From NCBI RefSeq assembly GCF_000346465.2, contig NC_034010.1, positions 9,625,689-9,689,688 on the forward strand: DNA of 64,000 nucleotides, read 5' to 3'. The notes beneath the pieces were generated by a model. That model was not told where the DNA came from. It did no database searches and saw only the letters and a list, made by a program, of their open reading frames with translations. Source of the stretch: Prunus persica. Lineage: Eukaryota; Streptophyta; Magnoliopsida; Rosales; Rosaceae. A program made the position numbers and the translations under genes. Below, piece after piece: positions 56,814-64,000 of the stretch. Numbering within the stretch: position 1 is the first letter of the stretch; each line of letters starts with the position of its first letter.

Positions 56814-56815
56814 AC
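56539..56815. repeat. Tandem 116-bp units with poly-A and hairpin
   Basis: Units begin with a 13-16 A run, then GAGGCTGGGACCTTGCCGAA, GCAAGGGCCATGAAAGTT and CCTGCCGAAGGTCTAGCTTC. Two full units and a partial third are seen. Confidence 0.9.
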
Positions 56816-57099
56816 TAGGCTAAGAGAATGAAGGGGTTCACGAAATGCTCCCCAAGGATCCCTTGCCGAAGCTTCAATTCCCCAGCCCCCTCGCTAAACA
56901 CTCAGATACCGAACCACCAAAGGCTCCAGAGACTCACTCAGTTACCACATGTTTACACAACTTCTGAGCTTGCCAACTTGGGGGACTAGGGAATGCCCTA
57001 CGGCTCCCACTAAATCTGGAATGCTCGGTCATGATTACATAAAAACTCACAAGTTTCCAACCCAGAAGTTACTTCCTGACCGGGAACTTGGGGGACTAC

Positions 57100-57595
57100 T
57101 GTTTACACCATAATCAACTGAGCATACCTAGCATCAAAGCGACTAGCACCAAGGCAGCCACGCCTTCTTCCCTGCCGAAGGAAGACACACTTCCGAGGTG
57201 CCAGACACATGCCGAATCTCCCAATTGCCAAACCTAATCCCCAAGATACGTGTTGCCACCACGACGACTTGCACAAAGTCCCACATTGAAACTTTGTGCA
57301 AACCTCCCACTTTCACATCCCTATAAATAAGGAACAGCACCCAAGTAAAAAGGGTAACTACTTTCTCACCTTTACTGTTACTCTGCTAAAGTTACCACTT
57401 ATTGCTGACTTAAGCATCGGAGAGCCTTCGGCTGGCACCACACTGGTGTCCGAAGCTTAACGATTACTTCTCCCATTTTGTCTTCTGCAGGTTCCCCATT
57501 TATCAAAGGCCTTAGCTTTCTTCCCTGCTAAAGACTCCACACACCTCATCACTAAGTTGGACTCCATATTGGCCGGGCCATTTTGAGTATCAACA
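57100..57595 (+). repeat. 3' LTR of gypsy element
   Basis: Pairs with 45725-46216, followed by AGCTT. Confidence 0.94.
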
Positions 57596-57600
57596 AGCTT

Positions 57601-57887
57601 CAATAAGAAATAACATCCATTTCACCATCAATCATCCCTGTCGCGACCTTGACCAATTTCCTTACTAGAGCTTCGCTTCTCAAGTTCATTAGGGATTGAA
57701 TTCCCAGCTCCGAACATGTTGCCAATTTTTTAACGGAAAAAAAAAAATTTCTCAGGTGCAACTTGCAACAACAGTGGCATCAGATGCTTCAAGATCAGCT
57801 CTAGTTCCGTCACCACCTATCTCACTTGCAGGTGTTTCAATCTTCAAAATGTTTACAAATCTTTATGTAACTCATGAATTTCCATTA
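57601..57887. other. Flank of gypsy insertion with a possible exon
   Basis: CAATAAGAAATAACATCC continues the DNA left of the gypsy element. At 57757-57832 a segment bounded by TTTCTCAG and CAGGTGT reads on the plus strand as VQLATTVASDASRSALVPSP. Its minus-strand neighbour reads NSIPNELEKRSSSKE. I cannot say which strand is real, and the gene is unrecognised. Confidence 0.3.
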
Positions 57888-58970
57888 AACTTTTTTTTTT
57901 TAGCGAAAGATCGACTTATCATTAACATCAACAAGATTGGGTTACATCAACAAGGTATGTATATATATAGGTGGCCTCGTTAAAACCTTACCGAGGAAAA
58001 CCCATTGGGATAAAACCTTGGGGTAGGAAAGAGTGCCACACATACCAAAAGACAAAGCAAGATTACATCAACATGAGGATTAATCCAAAGGACAATCTCT
58101 ACGCACACAATTTATCAGCCAAGGAGGTCCAGCTTCCATCCAAAAGGCGAAACCTCTAACACGAAGATTGAATTTATCAATCCGGTAAGCCAACATATTG
58201 GCGTTACGATATATGTGTTGGACTGCAACCTGTCACCCCAACTTCAACAGGTTTCTGATTTCGTCAACTAATCCACCCTCCACCGCAAGACACTCCACAT
58301 CAGAGATCACTAGTTGAACAGCAAGGAGGCTATCAGATTCCACAACCAGGGCAACAATGGCAGCATCAAGGGCAAAGGACAAATCAATTTTCATGGCATA
58401 TAACTCGGTTGCAAGGAATGAAACTCTCGCAGGGGCCTGCATCGACACAGCACTATGCCGAGTGAGTCACGGACAGTAGTCAACACCCCTGGACCCCTCC
58501 ATATCTACAGCAGCATCAACATTCAGTTTTAAAAAGCCTTGTTGTGGTGGCTGCCACTGTACGGCAAAGGCTGGCAAAGAAGCTCTCCTGACACCCAACT
58601 TCAGCAGCTTTAAGCTCCATGTCATCGTTCTTCACCTGCATAACCAACTTAACAACAGATAACGAGTTACCACCAAAAAGTATATTATTCCGTTCAGTCC
58701 AAAGCATCCACATTGTGATAGCAAAAAGAGGGAGCCTCTCCAGAAAGAATATGTCCGGTCGCTGCAACCCAGTCCATCGGGTCTTAAGTTTGCAAATCAA
58801 AAATTTCCATTGCACTTGAGATATCTAGAAAGATTCATTGACTCAGCAGACACTTGAAGGCTGATTTTCTGTCCCAAATGATGATGACTTGAGCGATGCC
58901 ACATGTGAACATATTTGGTCTGTTCCTACAAGTCCAAATTAGAATCAACAAATTAATCATAATAGGAGTA
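57888..58970 (-). mobile_element. LINE (L1-type) 3' end, 5' truncated
   Basis: The minus strand ends in an A tail (T run at 57890-57901 on the plus strand). Its coding part contains a zf-RVT-like and linker region (MWMLWTERNNILFGGNS, near 58700) and an RNase H-like domain (GFLKLNVDAAVDMEGS, FLATELYAMKIDLSFALDA, VVESDSLLAVQLV). Such a C-terminal RNase H is typical of plant L1 elements. Stops break the frame, and the reverse transcriptase is missing. The left third is its 3' UTR. Confidence 0.82.
58233..58815 (-). pseudogene. LINE ORF2 C-terminus (zf-RVT linker and RNase H)
   Basis: Two open stretches, 58815-58516 and 58448-58233, belong to one original frame. Between them the conserved W-PPQQGFLKLNVDAAVD run is in a shifted frame and is followed by a stop. 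The remaining acidic residues (DAAVD, E in ATELYA, ESDS) fit an RNase H fold. Confidence 0.8.
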
Positions 58971-60400
58971 TACTTCATAATTTTGGTGATAATAGATTCT
59001 AAATGAACCTTAGAAAAATGCTGGTTTTAATCAATGTAGATAGTTGTGTATAAAACCGCAAATTATACAGATAACCTAAGCCTCGTTCAAGTCCAGGACA
59101 GATTTAATTAAGAATCCAAACAGAAATGAAGCAAAGGACAAGAAATGAAAATAAATAACCCAGACAAAACGGTCTATCTCAATTGAGTGTTCAAAACAAC
59201 AAATAACTAGTGTCATAAACAGAAATGAAGCAAAGGACAGGCAATGGACCAGAAGATTAAACGGATGAATGATCACTTTTGAAAAATTGTATGCTCTAAG
59301 AGTCCTTTTTTTATTTTGTGTGGCTGACTCCTTTTAACAGTAGAAAAACAATAAGAGAAATAATTAATTACATAATACAGTCATACTGGTCCCAGCTGAT
59401 ATGTGCAAACTACTATTAATCTAAAGAGTCATATAAAAGCAACCAATACGCTTTGGATCACATTTTCCATTCATGTCTCAATTCCTTACACCACGAGGAT
59501 AAGTTTCCTGCATGAATCTTTTCAGCTGAACAAAACCTTGTGGTATGTGTGTAAATTGCAGTCTATACTGATTCTTATATTTAGAAAGTACAAAGACCAA
59601 CAAATAGGCGAACTATCTTACAAATGCAAAACATGTCTTAGGGGTGTGTTACATTAATTTTGTGCACTAGAGATGATGCATATATTTTTCAAATATCCAA
59701 TTTCTGGAGGTTGAATTAAAAAAATCGACAAGTTTGATTCAGAAATTAATCTGCAAGTCTGATTATCATAAATTAAATTCTGTATTGTTATTAAACAGTC
59801 GTGATGGTGATGAGGCAAAAGAATGAAACGAAAAACAAATGTTAGAAAGTAAACCTCCAGACCACCTGGAAGATCTAACTGTGACTTTCCATTTGTCAAG
59901 TGATGTTTGTGATCAGAATTACAAGAGCATCACATATCTACACAAGCTTCAATCTGGTAAGCCACTTATATCAAAAGTAGGCTTCTGCGGTTCAAGATAA
60001 GGAAAACCTGCTTTCATTAGAGGAAACAAAAATATTACAAATCAGGGGACAAGTTATCTACTGGATAAGCTAGACTACTCAACTAACACCGCAAATTGAA
60101 GATTAAACATCCTAACATTACAGGAACGAAATATAAAATACAGCAGCACTCCACTAGGAACATAAAAGAAATCTAAAAACAGAGAATGGTTGAAGACTGA
60201 CTGCGACATTAACATATAAAAGCATTCATTTCCTGTCTTATAAAAGCTATTTTTTTTCTTATGTCTAATAAAAAACCAAGGCCTAACAAAGAAAATGAGA
60301 GGCATGACAAACAGAGCTGAAACAAGCTTAATTCACTAAGAAGATTTTGTAATTCCTCAATGTATACGAAGATAATATACATACAGTACTTAGGAAAGTA
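58971..60400. other. Unclassified non-coding DNA
   Basis: AT-rich. A short repeated AACAGAAATGAAGCAAAGGACA occurs at about 59117 and 59219. No gene recognised. It may be the downstream transcribed region of the NB-LRR relic to the right. Confidence 0.4.
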
Positions 60401-60409
60401 CAACTTAAG

Positions 60410-61140
60410 CTCACCAGTTGAACTCTAAACCCTAATAATATACTGTGAGTCTTATCTTACAACTTAAGCTCACAGGTTATCCATAGACATTGAATACAAT
60501 TTAAACTAGCTCAAATGAGACTCAAGTACATTTTTATTACAAAAATGGTACCTCAAAATGTTGTGCATTCAATTCCTGTATTTGGGAATGTGTCAGTTGA
60601 GATATTCCAGGTGAACCTTTCTATTTCTCCACGTTGTGACAATTGTTCCGTAGAAAAAAAAAGGAGCTATATTAAATAGTAAACCCTCCTCTGGAAATGA
60701 CACATAAAGAAACCTTGCAAATGAATAGCTCTCCAAGAGAAAATATGTTGTCCTGCAAAAGGAATGCTAATTATTCAGCATTTGAGATTTAAATAGGATA
60801 TAAGTTGTGATCAGTAAAACAAGCAGAATGAGAAATAAAGCAAATTTAACCAGAATTTAATGTGCAAAATAATAATAGAAATCAGATTGAGTGTTTGTGT
60901 TAAGTACTTTATGTGAGCGAGAGGGAGAGAGAGCTCATATCTTATGATCACTTCTTCGCCTATCTTGATGCAAGGAATGTGAGATACCTTTTCTACACGG
61001 CAAAACAATGGTCGATGCACAGATAAGAAAGAGATGGCGGAAAACACTCTTCTGGCAGGAATTGGATACTGGATTAGAAAAACAATGGGTCGATGCACAG
61101 ATAAGAAACGTGCTTTTGCCCTACTAAAATGCATATACAT
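60410..61140 (-). pseudogene. NB-LRR gene 3' end, copy 1 (UTR and last residues)
   Basis: The minus strand near 61000-60930 encodes KVSHIPCIKIGEEVIIRYEL, homologous to the C-terminus of copy 2. The DNA to the left (AATTTAAACTAGCTCAAATG, ATATTCCAGGTGAACCTTT, GTGACAATTGTTCCGTAG, CTAATTATTCAGCATTTGA) is the equivalent of the 3' UTR at 61430-61740. The leucine-rich repeats are missing, so this is a truncated duplicate. Confidence 0.7.
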
Positions 61141-61369
61141 TTTTTTATTTTTTTATTTTTGCGATGTCTAATAAATTCTCAGTTGCTGTGAAATGCAGGG
61201 ACAAGGCTAAACCATAACATAGAACAACAAAACTTAACAAAGAAAAGGAGAGAGATGATAAACAAAGGTTATACAAGCTAAATTCACTAACAATTTTGTA
61301 ATTGCTGATCGATCTCTCTCCTCAACCTAAGACAACCTATTGATACTAGGACGACAAATGGCATGAACC

Positions 61370-62067
61370 TATTAACTGACTATCCAAAGATTAATTAAGG
61401 GCATGAACCTATTAACAGACTATCCATAGGCATTAAATTCGATTTAAACTAGCTCAAATGAGACTCAAATACATATTTTTTCATATAAAAGTACCTAAAA
61501 ATGGTGTACATTTGATGCCTATATTCAGGAATGTATCAATGGAAATATTCCAGGTAAACCTTTTCTGTTTCTCCTCGCTGTGACAATTGTTTTATAGAAA
61601 AACAAAGAGCTATATACCCCTCCTCTGGAAATTCCACACAAAGAAACTTTCCAAATGAAAAGCTCCCTAAGGGCCAAGAGAAGGTATGTCGTCCTGCAAA
61701 AAGACTGCTAATTATTCAGCATTTGATACTCCAAGTAGGATATAATTTGTGAACAGCAACCATAATTTACTGAGCAACATGTTATTAGAAATCAGATTGA
61801 TTGTTTTTTTCTGGAAAAATTATTTTTATCTGAAAATAGCATCAGACCAGTAAAAAGCAGTGACAATTAATGCAAATGATAAAAAGCTATGATTTTGATC
61901 AGATGCGTGAAATTATTAGAAATTTGGAGATTGAATTTGGGTTTTTGGAAGAGAAAGAGAATATGTGTTTAGGTTTTTGGATTCAATTAGAAGAAGAACA
62001 GGCACATACCTGACCTGAGTTTGATTTGAGAGTTGAGGGTTGAGAGTGAAATATGGACTAGCTCATA
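61370..62067 (-). other. 3' UTR region of NB-LRR relic copy 2
   Basis: Non-coding DNA after the stop of copy 2, closely related to 60410-60930. A GGTATG donor-like site near 62010 suggests a spliced 3' UTR, as seen in many NB-LRR genes. Confidence 0.55.
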
Positions 62068-62450
62068 TTATATGATCACTTCGTTGCCTATCGCGATGTT
62101 AGGAATGTGAGATATCTTGGCCCAATCTTGTCCCATCTTATTCTTACACCTTTTCTCCAGGGCAGGGCAAAAGAAGATACGCAGATGAGAAAGAGATGGT
62201 GGCAAACCCTCTTCTGGCAGGAATTCCAGACTTGGACACGATCCAATTTCTAGCACTTGAAGAGAAGTGAGACGTCCAAGACCCTTCCGTCCAAAGATTT
62301 CAGAGTTGAAGAGATGCTGAGAGTGTGAAGAGTGGTAGGGAGCAGCTGTTCCTTGAGCAACGTCTCCAAGACATGGTCACTTCCACTGATAGAAAATTGT
62401 TCAAGGGAGACAAGTGCTTGCAAACCCCAGTACTCTCCCAGAATTGCAAG
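62068..62450 (-). pseudogene. CC-NB-LRR resistance gene, C-terminal LRR fragment
   Basis: The minus strand encodes the final leucine-rich repeats and tail: LVSLEQFSISGSDHVLETLL, LPTTLHTLSISSTLKSLDG, then LTSLQVLEIGSCPSLEFLPE, EGLPPSLSHLRIFFCPALEK and a tail ending DWAKISHIPNIAIGNEVII. This is the classic end of RGA/RPP13-like-1 type plant immune receptors. A small indel near 62435 and a single-base deletion near 62298 shift the frame. No NB-ARC domain is in the window, so only a degraded fragment is present. Confidence 0.85.
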
Positions 62451-62812
62451 CTGTCATTAGCTTAGATGCTCCTGCAGTTGAGAGTATTATGCCGTCAGAC
62501 GCAAGTTGTGAAGACATTGAGGTCATATTTAATTGCATTATCTACTCGCACCCTTCTCTTTTTTGCTTCTCCTTTAAAGTATTAAGAACTATAGTAGTTC
62601 TGCATCTCTCTTTTCCTTGTTATTTGGTGGTTGTTGGCTTACTGTCTGAACCTCCTGTTTTCTAATGGTAAAGTCTAATGGTTGTTTAACCTTGTGATTG
62701 CATTAAGTTTGGTGACCCTCTTATTGTTATATGCCAAATGATATACTGTAAATTTAATTTTCTCTGGTTTTTTTATATTTACAAAATGTATCTTTTGGAA
62801 AGCATTTGTTGG
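62451..62812. other. Non-coding spacer
   Basis: No gene or repeat recognised. The NB-LRR homology stops abruptly near 62480. Confidence 0.45.
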
Positions 62813-62820
62813 GATATATC

Positions 62821-63488
62821 CAGTGTTTTCAAAGGTATGCCTTCACGCGCTTCGGAGCGAGGCGGGAGGAAAACGTCCGAGGCGGTCGGCTATTTTGCGA
62901 GTTGCACGTTTAGCGCTGGGAAGGTGTGAGAAGGCGTTGCAAGGCGTGGCTAGGCGAAGCGAGGCTTTGCAAGGAGCACCATATTTGGAAACTTCTGAAC
63001 CGGAAGAAAATTTCGACTCTGCAAATCGTCTGCGAGGAAGACGGCGTCGCGAGGAAGACAACTTGCTTTTTTTTTTAGGTTTATTGTCATGAAACGACGT
63101 CGTTTTGATTGTAGTGGTTTAAAAAAAATCTTAAAGTGAAACGACATCGTTTCACTCGGTGTTGAAAAAAATAAAACGCTGTTTCATTTTTTTTTCATTA
63201 CCTTTATTGTAATAAACTTATTGCAATAATTATTTTCTTTTTTTCTTTTTTTTTCTAACTCCAACCCGCTGTAGCTTTTCTACTTACCTTTTTTTTTTCC
63301 CTGACTCCAACCCGTTATAGTTGAATAATAATTAGTTATACAATTTAATTGTATTGTATTATTCATAATTTTTTTTTATTAAAATAAATTAATGTTCAAA
63401 AGGCTTGCGCCTCAACGCTTTAAGACTTACGCCTCACATAGCGCTACTAAAAATGCCTCACCTATACGCCTCGCCTTTGAAAACATTG
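62821..63488. mobile_element. 668-bp hAT-like MITE with 8-bp TSD
   Basis: Ends CAGTGTTTTCAAAGG and CCTTTGAAAACATTG pair as inverted repeats. The flanks GATATATC (62813-62820 and 63489-63496) are perfect 8-bp duplications. The subterminal parts are rich in GCCT/AGGC (GGAGCGAGGCGGG; GCGCCTCAACGC). ACGACGTCGTTT-like palindromes lie at 63094 and 63143. The GC-rich open frames inside are arginine-rich by-products. Confidence 0.88.
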
Positions 63489-63496
63489 GATATATC

Positions 63497-64000
63497 AAAT
63501 AGAATCCTTGATGAATGTAAATTAGGTATAAGGAAAGTGAACTAATAATGTATGTCTCATTAAAAAATGTAGTTGCCTTGTAAATTGTTCTAATAGGACG
63601 TACTACTTTTTCATGTCGTGATAATGTACTTTCTCATATGGGTACATTATCTTTGATGCAACATAATTCAGTTTTTCAGATCATGATTGTGTTTGTGTCT
63701 CACAGATACGTTATTATGAATCATGACACAACATTAAATATTTTTAAAACTGTATAGATCCAGAAGAATATTTTCCAAAATAGAAATACTTAGAAAATTG
63801 AACATGTATCCTAACTGACCGTGAATGCGGAAGCAATAGCTTTGCTTGCTTCCTTGTTAAATATGCCCTATCCGTACTACTTATGGGATGAAGTTTGAGA
63901 AAAAGTAAGGGCCCATATCTGACAATTGCAAAGGCATTAGTGATATTTTTTAAATACCGAACAGTCAGCCTCTATAAATAGACAAGCAAATCATTAAATT
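63497..64000. other. Unclassified AT-rich DNA
   Basis: No gene, repeat pair or RNA gene recognised. Confidence 0.5.

Larger units (their letters stand above)
45725..57595 (+). mobile_element. Ty3/gypsy LTR retrotransposon, Tat-like lineage, 11.9 kb
   Basis: LTRs at 45725-46216 and 57100-57595 start TGTTTACACCATAATCAAC and end GAGTATCAACA. The perfect target duplication AGCTT lies at 45720-45724 and 57596-57600. A primer-binding site (TGGCGCCGTCTGTGGG) follows the 5' LTR, and a purine-rich tract (AACTTGGGGGACTAC) precedes the 3' LTR. The coding order is gag, protease, reverse transcriptase, RNase H, a second RNase H, integrase. The second RNase H, the long 3' region and an antisense ORF are features of the Tat/Ogre branch. 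Several stops and a frameshift break the pol frame. Confidence 0.95.

Noticed and set aside
62823..63092. Arginine-rich 89-residue ORF in the MITE
   Set aside because: It arises from GAGGCG-rich ends. It starts inside the terminal repeat and has no known domain.

Overview
This window is plant nuclear DNA. It is AT-rich, the genes have introns, and it carries Ty1/copia and Ty3/gypsy LTR retrotransposons, hAT, PIF/Harbinger and CACTA DNA transposons, a tRNA-derived SINE, a LINE tail and the remains of NB-LRR genes. The repeat types look eudicot, and a woody rosaceous species is a reasonable guess, but nothing here proves the species. A run of 520 Ns (27817-28336) marks an assembly gap. I see one clearly functional host gene, a three-exon hemerythrin-domain gene at 40122-43172. 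Nearly everything else is mobile DNA or its debris.

Layout: 1-2167 holds a short unrecognised exon-like ORF and a CACTA-type right end with GCATCGG subterminal repeats. A SINE with a 14-bp target-site duplication (TSD) lies at 2202-2355. About 3570-7232 is a collapsed copia element. A 3.6-kb hAT element with a decayed transposase (8184-11826) is inserted into an unclassified long repeat that ends near 14580. The repeat abuts a broken Harbinger copy (14590-15271), which abuts a second Harbinger element (15275-32879). That second element is the core of a nest: a small hAT-type element (17691-18512, TSD TCTGCACA) and an 11.7-kb CACTA element (18765-30486, TSD CCA) both sit inside its transposase gene. 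The CACTA element carries an uninterrupted six-exon gene (a plant-transposase-like N-terminal half followed by a Ulp1-type C48 protease), a 5'-truncated TNP2/DUF4216 gene, a 627-bp tandem duplication, and a captured, broken piece of the proteasome subunit gene RPN6.

A copia element (33584-38042, TSD TTTAG) carries a solo-LTR-like insert. A short non-autonomous copia-type element follows (38131-39461, TSD ATATA). Then come the hemerythrin gene, about 2.5 kb of mixed repeats, and an 11.9-kb Tat-like gypsy element (45725-57595, TSD AGCTT). The gypsy element has two RNase H domains, an antisense ORF, and a striking series of about eleven CCTTGCCGAACGGCAAGG hairpins before its 3' LTR. The right end holds a 5'-truncated LINE, duplicated 3' ends of NB-LRR genes on the minus strand, and a 668-bp hAT-like MITE with an 8-bp TSD.

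The most notable points are the exact nesting order readable from the TSDs, the concentration of the CACTA element's CGACG motif in every intron of its intact gene, the RPN6 capture, and the hairpin array in the gypsy 3' region.
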